From Rhododendron vialii (lineage: Eukaryota > Streptophyta > Magnoliopsida > Ericales > Ericaceae): a stretch of DNA of 64,000 nt. The position numbers were made by a program, and so were the translations under genes. Under the pieces are notes generated by a model, which made no database searches, had not been told where the DNA came from, and worked only from the letters and a program-made list of their open reading frames with translations. Of the stretch, positions 53,591 to 64,000 are shown one piece after another (within the stretch, counting starts at the first letter, position 1; each line of letters begins with the position of its first letter). The stretch spans positions 29,694,001 to 29,758,000 of the forward strand of contig NC_080568.1 in assembly GCF_030253575.1 (NCBI RefSeq). Reading direction: 5' to 3'.

Positions 53591-54910
53591 GGGCAAATTA
53601 CTCAAATGGTCTCTATAGTTTGGTTTTTGTGTCACTTTGGTCCCTATAGTTTTAATTGGCTCAATTTTAATCCTGTAGTTTTGATTTTGTGCCAATTAAG
53701 TACAATCACTAACTTCCATTTCCTCCTACTAACGGATCAATTGTGAAAATTGCACTTGACCCCCCGTGATTTGCACTTGGTATAAATTTTCCCTTATTCA
53801 TTTAGAAACTTCAACACAACCCATAGCGATTTTGCATATTAAAGTGAATCGTTACATGCGTTAATGACAATTTATTTATTCTACTTTTGTTAGTTTTGAG
53901 TCAAATATTTCTTGAATTATTGATTCGTCTTGACCAAAGGAACGTAAAATGTAAAAAGTTGTATTTGACTTTTCTAAGTCACTAAGTACAGATATAAACC
54001 AACATATATTCGGAAAGTTTTATCGTGTCTCAATCCCACTGTCGGAAATTACTCTTGCATCTCGTTGTCAACTTCTTTCGAAACCACCATATCAAAAGCT
54101 CACAAAACCATGAAGTGGTGCTAACAAAGAGCTATATACTATAGTTTATCAAAACAAAAAATTGGATTAAATCTCAAACTATCAACATTCATTTTTTGTT
54201 CTGATTAATTTTTCTTAATCCAATTTTTTTAGGTTATTAATAGTCTCAACAAGAGGAATAACAAAAAGTAAAAAATTATGTCCAAAATCCTAAAAAACAT
54301 TCACTAACGAAAAAAATAATACAATATAGACATAAATATGTATGTGTTTATAAACTATAGTATATAGTTTTTTTGTTAGCACCACTTCATGGTTTTGTGA
54401 GCTTTTGATATGGTGGTTTCGGAAGAAGTTGACAACAAGATGCAAGAGTGATTTCTGACAGTGGGATTGAGACACGACAAAACTTCCCGAATATATGTTG
54501 GTTTATATTTATACTTAGCGACTTAGAAAAGTCAAATACAACTTTTTACATTTTACGTTTCTCTGGTTAAGATGAATAAATAATTCAAGAAATATTTGAC
54601 TCAAAACTAACAAAAGTAGAATAAATAACTTGTCATTAATCCATGTAATGATTCACTTTAATATACAAAATCACCATGGGTTGTGTTGAAGTTTCTAAAT
54701 GAATAAGAGGAAATTTATGCCAAGTGCAAATCATAGGGGGTCAAGTGCAATTTGCACAATTGGTTCCGTTAGTAGGAGGAAATGGAAGTTAGTGATTGTA
54801 CTTAATTGGCACAAAATCAAAACTACAGGGTTAAAATCGAGCCAATTAAAACTATAAGGACCAAAGTGACACAAAGACTAAACTACAAGAACCATTTGAG
54901 TAATTTGCCC
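53591..54910. mobile_element. Large foldback element (about 1.3 kb) with GGGCAAATTACTC termini
   Basis: Left end GGGCAAATTACTCAAATGGT, right end its near reverse complement. The arms match over more than 500 bases each: for example GGTTGTGTTGAAGTTTC and TGTTAGCACCACTTCATGG on one side face their complements on the other, leaving a loop of about 150-200 bases. Flanks are AAAATAAAA and AAAACAAAA, a 9-bp duplication with one difference. The termini share GGGCAAATT with the element at 44499. No transposase. Confidence 0.88.
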
Positions 54911-55195
54911 AAAACAAAATGATTGATATGCTTTAATTGCATTAGGCTATTATAATGTCAATGTTTAAATGTAATGTATTAGAAAACAAAAATGTTATGA
55001 TATATTAACAAATATACGTTCTGGGAAAAAATACGTCTATTAAGCCGGCCCGCGTGAAAATACTTGCTTTGCCATTAGTATTAAACTAGTCGAGCCGAGT
55101 TGAGTCTTAACGAACCGAGTCTCGAGCTGCTCGCAAGCACCTCAGTTTTTGCACCCCAGTTGTTGCAAAGTTGGAAGGAAGGAGTACTAGCTGTG

Positions 55196-55430
55196 AACCC
55201 GGGGACCCGCTGAGCGGCACCCCAGCCGAGTGGGTGTTGAGCGGGCAATCCGGCCGTTCATCTCGAAATTAACGGTCCGGATCAAAACATTTTTTCCCTT
55301 TTTCTTTTTCTTTTTCTTTTTTTAAAATCAATTTGGTATCTTTATATTCGAACCGTCCAAAACACCTTTGGATAGCCGAGATGCGCTCAACACCCGCCAA
55401 ACACCCCTGCTTGGCAGGGTCTCCCGGTCC
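55196..55430. mobile_element. Possible inverted-repeat MITE
   Basis: Left part CCCGGGGACCCGCTGAGCGG and GTGTTGAGCGGGC face right part GCTCAACACCCGCC and GGCAGGGTCTCCCGG in inverted order. Ends and target duplication are not resolved. Confidence 0.45.
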
Positions 55431-55699
55431 GTAGTGTAGTACCTACGGGCAATTGTCTGTAATATGAAGGGTGATTAGCATGTTTACCCAGAAAAAAGAA
55501 AAAAGGTTTGAAGAAGAATTTATTAATCAAATTCCCAAATCAATCAATTAGGAGTATGTATCACTATCACCCTCAAATTAAAAACTTCCTTGTAATGATT
55601 TTTCCATTCCATGATTATTCTCTAGCTTCTTCTTCTTCAAACTCCATAACTTTCTTCTCACTCTAAAACGTCAACGGGCTCTCTCTCCAGAAACCCTAA

Positions 55700-55964
55700 A
55701 TGAACGATTGCTCCGGCCCACTCCGATTTGATCACCATGTAAGCATTATATTTTCCCGTCAATGGCTTCGATTGTTCTATTCTGTGCTTATATACTCATG
55801 GATATATATATATTGTCTTGATGACGCGAATTTTGAATTTTTTTTTTTTTCAGGTCAGAAGACGAAATAGCGATGGATGCAATAAAGCACGCTCTGAATG
55901 CTCTTCGGAAGCGGCATGTGCTCGAAGAGGGCGCTCATTCCCCTGCTTTCATCGCTCTTTCTAG
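55700..55964 (+). promoter_or_regulatory. Upstream reading frame overlapping the ATG16 start
   Basis: An ATG at 55700-55702 precedes the ATG16 start. After splicing (55738 to 55854) it reads 49 codons in another frame and stops at 55962-55964, well inside ATG16. An overlapping upstream frame would lower ATG16 translation unless transcripts start downstream of 55702 or ribosomes skip it. Confidence 0.5.
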
Positions 55965-58900
55965 GCCTCTTGTTGCTCAGGTGCGCCTTATCTATATATT
56001 TATACATCCATATATGTACGTTTGTACGCAGTAGTTACACATGAGTATCCTTCTTAGTTACGTAATCTGCGTGCGTGAGTGCGAGCAAGAGCGGGTACGG
56101 CAGCGCGAAAGTGACTTTTGAAAAGATTCCAAACTGCTAAAATTTGGAAGACCGAGGATTGAGAACAGGAGTGAAGGGTAAGGATTATATGACTTAGGTA
56201 TTAGGTATATCCGTTATGGTAAAGTATGTATGTAAGTGTTTTACTTGATGAGCTAGGGTTTTTCGTGGCATGCATTTTTAGCTAGGGCTAACAAAATGTT
56301 TCAATTGCATGAGTTACCAAGACTGCATTACTATTTGTAATAGCGATGTTGAACTAAATTGTAGTAATATGGAATTTTTGTTCGCATGAGTGATGCACTT
56401 TGATGGAATGATGAGCTGGATTATGGATTGGAGACTTGTTATTTGGTGGTAGTTGGATAAATTTGTTAAACATCGTAAGATGTATGCTTGAGGATGCATG
56501 AAGAGAAAAATGTTATGGAGGCATTTCTACATATGAAGCAATATGAACAACTTCCACTTGCTATCGACTTTAAACTGTATGCAACACTTGTGATTGGTTG
56601 AATTCTATGTTTTAACCATTGGCTCCCTGGAGGACGCACGAAAGGTTGAGGTCGCATTCTTCCGATAAAGAGAGTCAAGTTCGATACGTTTTCGAAAATG
56701 ATGAAGAGATTAAAGTTCGTTTTGTTTTTGAAAATGATAAGGAGACTAAAGTTCGAGTCTTCTAATTAGTGTAAGCTAAAATATCTTCTCTTCCCGTTGA
56801 GTTTTTTTAGGCTGACATCCTCTTTTCATACAATCGATGCTTGCACTCTAGGCCTTCATCTTTTCCCTGTGAGGCTTTAACTCATAATTTTTATCTGTTT
56901 CTTTTTCTTTCTTTTTTTCTCCCTTGATTAGTGGTGTCATAGCCTCTCACTAAAGCATTCATTCACATTTCATTTTCTCTAGTCATCCCACTCAGATATC
57001 TAAACCTCTGGATGCTCTCATGTGGGTTGGTTGGATATGAAGCATGTCTTCTTTCCTCAACAACCCAGATTTATCATGCTGTGGGGCTGGACTTTTTTAC
57101 ATGTTCTATTTTGTGGTTTCCTGGATGTTAATTTTCATTTTATGGATTATGCATCAAAAGGATGGAAGTATTAAACATTGTGCAGGGCAATGTTTTGTAG
57201 CTAGTGAATTTTCCTCTCTTTGGGCGTCGATCAATACATCACTTAATCACATGCCTACTCTGTCATGTCTCATCTTCAGTCATCTAGGCTCACTTTAAAG
57301 TGTGTATCTACTTGTCATAGGAATGCCCCAACTCAGAAATACTGTTGCATGTTTCTTTCGGATGTTTTCTAGGATCTGTTATCTTGCTTCATCAGTTCTG
57401 TTTTTTGGAGTCTATCACAATCCCACGAATCCCAGGCTCGAGAAAGGTGTAACAGTTAAGAAGGAAATTTAGCTATCTGATTCTCTTGTGCTTGACTTGT
57501 ATAGAAGTACTACATGTCTTCCCTTAGTTCAGAAACAAGGATTGTTTTTTTAAAAGTTCCATACTCTTTCCAAAATGTGATATTGAAATTCTCATTTGAG
57601 TAGTTGATCTTTTTTCTCATTGCGTGCTTCTTCCTCTAGTTACTTACCAACCTACATATTTGTTGGTTTTAGTTGGACTGCTTGAACTATTTGACTTTTT
57701 TCCCATCACAATAACTTGATTCTTTAAGACCTACCTTTCGCCATGATTTTGTCAACTATTTGTCTATATGACTTCTCTATTTAGAGATTGTGTTTGATAT
57801 TGTAATTTTTTGTATTGAAGGGCTCAGAATGGAAAGAGAAGGCAGAAAATCTGGAAGTGGAACTTCAGCAATGTTACAAAGCTCAGTCACGATTATCCGA
57901 GCAGCTTGTGGTTGAAGTGGCAGAGTCCAGAGCTTCAAAAGCATTAGCTCAAGAGAAAGAAGCCCTAATCTCGGAGTTGCAAAATGAGCTTACAGAAACA
58001 AGGTTGCTTTTCCCCTGTTTCTGACCATAGATTTTTTGTCCTTAGGTCATAACAACATTGAGATTCTAAGGTGTTGAGTGGACTGTTGATATAAGTGTGC
58101 ATGCTGCAGGGATAAATGCACTCATCTAACCACGCTTTTAGAAGAAAAGACTGAAGCTTTAGAACTGGTCATGAGTGAGCATAAGGCAATAAAAGCAGAA
58201 CTTGAGGAGATGATCTTGAGAGCTAAACATGCTGAGGCTGAAAATAAGACTTTAATTGACCGTTGGATGCTACAGAAGATGCAGGATGCTGAACGCCTGA
58301 ACGAGGTACTTAATTTCTTATGTGGGTCTGTTCGGTTTTTTTTACTAGTCTACTATTCACTGCTTGGTAATGAGTAGAAAGAAGTATGGTAAGAAAGGAA
58401 AGCTGATGGTGTATCTCGATGTTATCAATATTAGTGGAGTCTCAGCCATCTGTTTTTACCGTGCAGTTTGACACAATGAATATTGGAACCTATGGTTACC
58501 ATTTTGTTGCTGAAAACCAGCTGGAGAAAACTTTTATTTTCTGTTTTTTTTTTCTTTCATGGGCATGGTCCAGAGATTTGCTATCGTAGCACTTGTATTG
58601 CTGAAGAGTTTAATTATACTGAATGCTAACCTTATGAAAAACGTACAGTAGGTTCTTGTTCTACCCAATTTACCTATGTGGAATGTTGAAGCACAAGATC
58701 TCTATTCTTGATTCTAAGAAAATAAAAGTTGCAGTGAAGTATTAGAGTCGAAATTCGACTATGCACTTAACTATGTGATTTATCACGTGTTAGGTTCTCT
58801 CTATTGTTTTGCTTGTGTTATTAGGCTAATGCACTGTATGAAGACATGCTCAATCGGCTCAAGGCGAGTGGTCTAGAACAACTAGCAAGGCAGCAAGTTG

Positions 58901-59844
58901 ATGGCGTGGTCCGCCGAAGCCAAGGTTCTGAGTTCTACGTGGAGTCCACTATTCCTACTGTGTCCAAACACAAGATACCTGCGCATGAAGGCGGATGTGC
59001 TGCCATAATCTTTGACTACAGCTCTGGAAAATTGGTTAGTGGAGGACAAGACAGGACTATCAAAATGTGGGATACAAACACTGGCTCACTCAGTCGTAGT
59101 CTTTTTGGTTGCCTTGGCTCAGTTCTTGATCTCACGATTACCCACGATAACAAATCCATAATCGCCGCAAGCAGTTCAAATAATCTCTACGTATGGGATG
59201 TAAACTCGGGACGGATGAATCATACCCTGACGGGCCACACGGATAAAGTATGTGCGGTAGATGTGAGCAAAGTCTCAAGTCGACTTGTAGTAAGTGCTGC
59301 TTACGACCGTACTATAAAAATTTGGGATCTTTTTAAAGGGTACTGCACCAACACTCTAATTTTCCATAGCAATTGCAATGCCATTTGCTTCAGTATGGAT
59401 GGACAGACCATCTGTTCAGGTCATGTGGATGGGAATCTGCGGTTATGGGATATCCAAACGGGAAAGCTCCTTAGTGAAGTTGCTGCACATTCTATGGCTG
59501 TTACTTCGATCTCTGCTTCTAGAAACGGAAACATGATATTAACAAGTGGGAGAGACAATTTGCACAATTTGTTTGATATTCGGTCTCTTGAAGTTTGTGG
59601 AACCCTAAAAGCGAGCGGAAACAGAGTGGCATCGAATTGGAGCCGATCTTGCCTTAGTCCGGACGACAGTTATGTTGCTGCTGGATCTGCTGATGGGTCT
59701 GTCTACATTTGGTCGGTATCAAAATCTAGTATAGTGAGCACTCTGAAGGAGCACAATTCTTCTGTCCTATGTTGTTCATGGAGTGGTCTTGGGAAGCCTT
59801 TAGCCTCCTCTGACAAGAGTGGGATTATTTGTACATGGACGTGA
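55737..59844 (+). CDS. ATG16: Autophagy protein ATG16 (coiled coil plus WD40)
   Basis: Partner of ATG12-ATG5; directs ATG8 lipidation to the growing phagophore. Segments 55737-55738, 55854-55980, 57821-58002, 58110-58305 and 58825-59844, all GT-AG and in phase, 508 residues. The start codon is split: AT at 55737-55738, G at 55854, giving MSEDEIAMDAIKHALNALRK. The N-terminus EEGAHSPAFIALSRPLVAQ is the ATG5-binding region. Exons 2-4 form a long coiled coil (LEVELQQCYKAQSRLSEQL, then AENKTLIDRWMLQKMQDAE). From residue ~220 come seven WD40 repeats, e.g. GGQDRTIKMWD, AYDRTIKIWD, GHVDGNLRLWD and a C-terminus ..SGIICTWT. All WD40 repeats lie in one 1020-base exon. The match to Arabidopsis ATG16 is strong over the full length. 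The next in-frame ATG (Met8, exon 2) is a possible second start. Confidence 0.93.
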
Positions 59845-60629
59845 TTGATCACACTTGGTGCATATCAGAATTTGTTTACTGCAACTTTGTTGTTCTTTTC
59901 CTGTAAATACAATGGTATATCTGTATGATTCACTTTGTTTTTTAAGATGTGCAGAGTTTATGGTCAGTTTAATGTTTGACTGGTTGGACATCCAGTGTTG
60001 CCCTAAACAGGTCAATGCAGTTTCTGGAAAATTAGCGGGTGATCCGTGGGCGCCAACCAACCCCTTTCTCCATCGCGCAATGATTTAGGATATAAAACCG
60101 AGTGTGTAGATCTTACATGATTGAGTGGTGAAAACGGAGGTTGGGCCGCAATATGGCATTGCCCCTAGTAGCACGCCTCCTTTTGTTTTGCGCCACTGTC
60201 GTCCTCTAGATCGTCATGTTCTTTGCCAGCCCACACACCAGCCACCACACGCTTAAACCCATAGGCCTTTAAAACAGATCTAGACGTAGAAGGGCAATGG
60301 CTCAACTCTGGACGAAGAGCAGCGAAGAAAGAAAACAGCTGTGGCTGCTGAAAATGTTAGCGATCCCGATCAGCTTTGATTTCGATTCCTTTTTGGGATA
60401 TTGGCAATTCTATTTCTCTACCAGCCTTGTCGTTCGCTTCCCAATTTTCCATTTGGGTTCAGAACGTTCTCCAGTTGGCTTTTCCCCATTGATCTCATTC
60501 TGGTGAACCAAGCACTCTACCCTATTCCAGTGACCCAGAGCGCCAATTCAGTTTTGGTAGTTGCCGACCTAATCGGTTTGTTCACAGTTACTACCGTCTT
60601 TTGAGATGTCGTTTATGCCGAAAAAATAA

Positions 60630-60842
60630 GGCTCTGTTTGGAACTTGTGGAAGGAAAGAGAAGAGGAGAGAAAATAATTAAGAAGGAAAATGAGAGAAAA
60701 TGAGGGGGGAAATTTTACTATTCCTAGAACTCTATTTTGCCATTTTCTCTCCCCTTTCCTCTCCAACCGAACAGGGGAAGAGAAAATCTTTAAACTTTTG
60801 TTTTCTTTCCCTTCCTTTCCACATTTTCCAAACAAATTAGCC
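60630..60842. mobile_element. Possible hAT-like MITE
   Basis: Begins GGCTCTGTTTGGAACTTG and ends CATTTTCCAAACAAATTAGCC; the first and last ~14 bases are imperfect inverted repeats of the common plant 'CTCTGTTTGG' type. The target duplication is not resolved. Confidence 0.4.
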
Positions 60843-62292
60843 TAATCATCCCACTATCAGACAATAGCCACCTCTCTCTCTCTCTCTCTCTGACTATTAG
60901 GAACGAGTTTGCTGCATTATTTAGGAATGTGAAATTAATATGTAATCCGTGGATGAAAACCGAAACCACAGATTGGCCTGTTTGGGAACAAGACCGTAGG
61001 GCTTTTGGTCCGGTTACAGATTGCATTTTCTTAGAATCATGACTTGCGGTTCGGTCTTCGAGTTGTTAAGAATCCAAACCAATCCAACCTATATGCAACC
61101 CCATCCCGCACCATGTCAAAGTTAAGACTGTCACACCGTATACTACTTGTGTGTTTATTATCTTCTGGGTATGTGCAGTATTCTTTGTAAGTAATTGTTT
61201 CAAACTCTAATAATTTAGAGAACCTTTCTGACTTTAATTAACTCCTCTAAATTCAATAGTCTCCATCGTTTAAAAAGAACGATAAAGCAATGCATCATCA
61301 GATTCTTGAGCAAAGATTTCAGAAAAGAGAGCAAAATGGAAAATTCAAGACAAAGAAGGCACGCATCCATTTATTTATGAGGAGATTAGGAATGCGTTCC
61401 TAATTGCCGGATTTTTGGAATCCTTCCTCAACGGAGATAGGATCCTCTGAACTTCTGTGTCGAGAGATTTTCCGGCCGTTAAATTTAAGACATAAATATA
61501 TATATCACACAGTCCAACGGTTGAAAACTTCTCGGCATAGAATTTTTTGGAACAAAGGAAATCGGACCCCCTCTCAACGGCTACTCTTTGGGGGCGTGAA
61601 CCAAAATGAGTAGAGTCCACGTTCAAGTTTAACTTGCAAACATTCAAAATTTGTTCAAATTTGGTTAATCTTGAATGAGCTTTCAGTGAGCAAACACGAA
61701 CTTTAACTTCAATAACTTCGTTCGTTTATCAGCCAAACCTACGCTATTGGGGGATGATGCAGTGTAGTGGTATGCCCAATACCGTGCTGCGCATCGTACA
61801 TCCGACAGCTCGGATTTTATCTCGACAGTAAACGGCTCTCAATCATTGGTTGCCGAGATAAGATCCGAGCCGTCGGACGCACAATCTGATGGCTCGGAGT
61901 TGCGCAGCACACAAACAGCACCAACCCGAAGTCCGGTGTAGAGTCCATCCATACTTAACAAAAAACAAGTTGTTGCAATGGATAATTACTTTGATCCAAT
62001 GGTTTAGGCTCATTTTTCTCCTTTTTAGTAAAGTGTTCACACTTTTTGCACATATTACACAATTGCCATATGAGTTTATTTACTCTTAACAATTGTACAA
62101 TAATGTCTCTGTGTTTTTTTTTTTTTTTAAAAAGAGAGAAGAATTAATACCAAAACTTTCCAAATTCTATGTTAATTTGAAGAATATATACATGGGAAAG
62201 CGTTCTGGGGACACAAAAAAAGACCCTGTATCTCAACAGATACAACCATTGAAACCAATGGCTGAGATTAAAAGTTCACAAAAAATTACTAT

Positions 62293-62790
62293 TGGCCATA
62301 AAGAATTACTCATAGCTACAAAGAATTACTCCTGGCCGCGATGAATTACTCTTGGCCGCAAGAATCACATTTGGCCGCAAAGAATTACTCGTGACCGCAA
62401 AAATTACTTTTGGCCAATTATTACTTTTGGCTGCATCGAATTGCACTTGGTCACGAAGAATTACTCTTGGCCGCATCGGATTCCTTTTGGCCATTACGAA
62501 TTGCACTTGGCCGCTACGAATTACACTTGGCCGCTTCGAATTGTTCTTGACCGCATCGAATTGCACTTGGCCAAGTGCAATTCTGTGCGGCTAAGTGCAA
62601 TTCTGTGCAGCCAAGTGCAATTCGTAGCGGCCAAAAGTAATTCTTCGTGACCCAGTGCAACTCGATGCGGCCAAGTGCAATTCAATGCAGACAAGTGCAA
62701 TTCGATGCGGTTACGTGCAATTCGATGCAGCCAAAAGTAATTCTTGGAAAAGATTAATTCATTGCGGCCACGAGTAATTCATTGCAGCCA
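62293..62790. repeat. 20-bp minisatellite in two inverted blocks
   Basis: From 62293 to 62570 the top strand has about 14 copies of a ~20-base unit close to GAATTGCACTTGGCCGCATC. From 62571 the same unit runs in reverse complement (CCAAGTGCAATTCGATGCGG) for about 11 copies. The switch is a perfect 26-base palindrome at 62558-62583. The period of 20 is not a multiple of three, so this is not a protein repeat. Flanking sequence (GAGCCGTCGGACGCACAAT at 61866; a related stretch near 62835) suggests an older repeated element around it. Confidence 0.88.
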
Positions 62791-62989
62791 ATTCTTTTTA
62801 GTCTCGATCGTTAGTTGCCGAAATGATATTCGAGTTGTCGGATGTACGATCCGACGGCTCGAAGATGCACAACACCTAAGCCAAAATCCACACTTGGGGG
62901 CAAAACAAACTTATAAAAAACGTATCAAAGTATTCACACAATCCACTCAAACCTTAAGGAGATTCTCGTTGATTTTGTACTTTAAAATA

Positions 62990-63229
62990 CTCCTTCTGCC
63001 TCAAATTCAAATTGAATGACATTTTTTCAAATTTGTGTAATTTTTCATTACTTATATCTTTCAATCTTTAATGTTTTATTTGAGTTTGAAAATTTTGTAT
63101 AATAGAATTAATCGACAACTATCAAACAAAATCCATATTGTATATTTTTTGAGATTCATATTGAAAGATATAAGGAAATGAAATTGATACAGATATCAAA
63201 AATTATCATCCAATTTAGGACGGAGGGAG
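62990..63229. mobile_element. Stowaway MITE, same subfamily as 35465 and 52459
   Basis: 240 bases, left end CTCCTTCTGCCTCAAATTC, right end TTAGGACGGAGGGAG, TA on both sides (62988-62989, 63230-63231). The inside matches the other two copies (ATAATAGAATTAATCGAC, TATCAAACAAAATCCATATT). Confidence 0.88.
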
Positions 63230-64000
63230 TATAAGAAGATTCTTGTTGATTCCTTATTTAAGGTACTCTTCTCCTTCCAATCTCTGTCAAACCATGGTGG
63301 TTTCAACCTTCAAGCAACACGAAAAAAAAAATAAAGTTCTAGAGTTTGGACAGATACCCAAGTTTTGAGAGTATTCTTCAAAGTCTAGGGTTTAATTTCT
63401 CACATGGTAAGTACTCTGAAATAAGTGGGGGGCCGTGACTAGCGTGGTCGCGCTAGCTCCCCCGGAGATTTGGATTGCACAGTCGGGTTCATTTAATGAT
63501 CTGACTATAGGACAGTTCCTCCATCACCCAAAAAAAAAAAAGTTCGATAAAAAACTAAAAAGTAAGTTACAGAAAAAAGCAGTTCTAAAGACTTAAATTA
63601 ATTTGTTTCTCCCTTGCTATAAATCGTGGCTCAAGTCTCCAACTGAGAACAACCAATGCTTCTCCCGCCAAAAGTAACGTGTTGGGCATGCACATACCTC
63701 ACCCAATACTGCACCCAACAATCCTCCACAAGCTTTTCCCCCTATAACTGATCTCATTTTCTGTAACTTTTCCCCCTTTCTTTTTGTTTGTTAATACTAC
63801 TTTTTCATGTGTTACACAAACCCACCTATAAAAAAATCCTTGCTTGTATAAGTATCTATCCATATGCATATAGAGCCCGTTTTGTTATCGGATATGCGTA
63901 ACAGATTGGACTATATATCTTAAGTGACCATATACCCGGAGTTTGATCAATTTCTTTTCCTGGCTCGGATTAAACATTCATCGGATAAATAATCCCACCC

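Larger units (their letters stand above)
51185..55736. other. Transposon-rich spacer between tRNA-Thr and ATG16
   Basis: 4.5 kb with no supported protein gene. It contains Stowaway-like elements (51240-51446, 52459-52684), a SINE-like 3' end (52900-52966), a MITE with a 9-10 bp target duplication (53125-53344), a 1.3-kb foldback element (53591-54910), an inverted-repeat element near 55196-55430, and the ATG16 leader. The rest is AT-rich. Confidence 0.65.
59845..64000. other. Spacer downstream of ATG16
   Basis: ATG16 3' untranslated region to about 60100, then DNA without a supported gene. Holds a possible hAT-like MITE (60630-60842, GGCTCTGTTTGGAA to TTCCAAACAAATTAGCC), a CT microsatellite (60873-60891), an inverted 20-bp minisatellite (62293-62790), a Stowaway MITE (62990-63229) and AT-rich sequence to the window end. 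Short frames in it carry no recognisable domains. Confidence 0.6.

Noticed and set aside
62293-62790. CRISPR-like array
   Set aside because: This is a plant genome; units are contiguous 20-mers without spacers and reverse orientation.

Overview
This is nuclear DNA of a flowering plant, almost certainly a eudicot. Genes have GT-AG introns, the products are plant-specific (raffinose-synthase family, chloroplast RNA-binding protein, HVA22, SOBIR1, malectin-like receptor kinase), and the spacers are AT-rich and full of MITEs, SINE and LINE fragments and microsatellites. I cannot fix the species from sequence alone; an asterid such as an Ericales member is only a guess.

Layout, left to right. 103-3130 (+): 3' part of a raffinose-synthase/alkaline alpha-galactosidase (SIP) gene. 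4475-9024 (+): chloroplast 31-kDa-type ribonucleoprotein, whose large first intron consists of decayed copies of its own exon/intron boundary. 15399-10914 (-): protein-L-isoaspartate O-methyltransferase with an N-terminal extension. 21314-17851 (-): HVA22a-like ER membrane protein. About 21.3-26.7 kb is a transposon-rich spacer with an old LTR-element fossil. 26700-28625 (+): intact intronless SOBIR1, the co-receptor kinase of LRR receptor-like proteins.

28.6-47 kb is the unusual part. A unit of about 8.1 kb (SOBIR1 kinase 3' end, a ~4.2 kb spacer, a malectin-like CrRLK1L-type receptor kinase, SOBIR1-like kinase 5' part) is tandemly repeated. The repetition places a SOBIR1 kinase domain directly behind a malectin-like receptor kinase twice. 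The first copy (32893-36758) is damaged: a frameshift in the signal peptide, a Stowaway MITE, a captured cyclic-nucleotide-gated-channel exon fragment, and loss of the catalytic Asp in the second kinase. The second copy (40959-44456) is one uninterrupted 1165-codon frame: signal peptide, malectin-like ectodomain, membrane span, a complete CrRLK1L kinase, then a complete SOBIR1 kinase. It is a predicted membrane-anchored tandem-kinase receptor next to its SOBIR1 parent, and is the best candidate here for an undescribed system.

50976-48164 (-): six-exon MHF2/CENP-X. 51114-51184 (+): tRNA-Thr(UGU). 55737-59844 (+): ATG16, with its start codon split by an intron. The remaining spacers hold three foldback elements with 9-bp or near-9-bp target duplications, several Stowaway MITEs and, at 62.29-62.79 kb, a 20-bp minisatellite that reverses orientation at a perfect palindrome. 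The genes outside the receptor cluster are unrelated single-copy housekeeping or stress genes.
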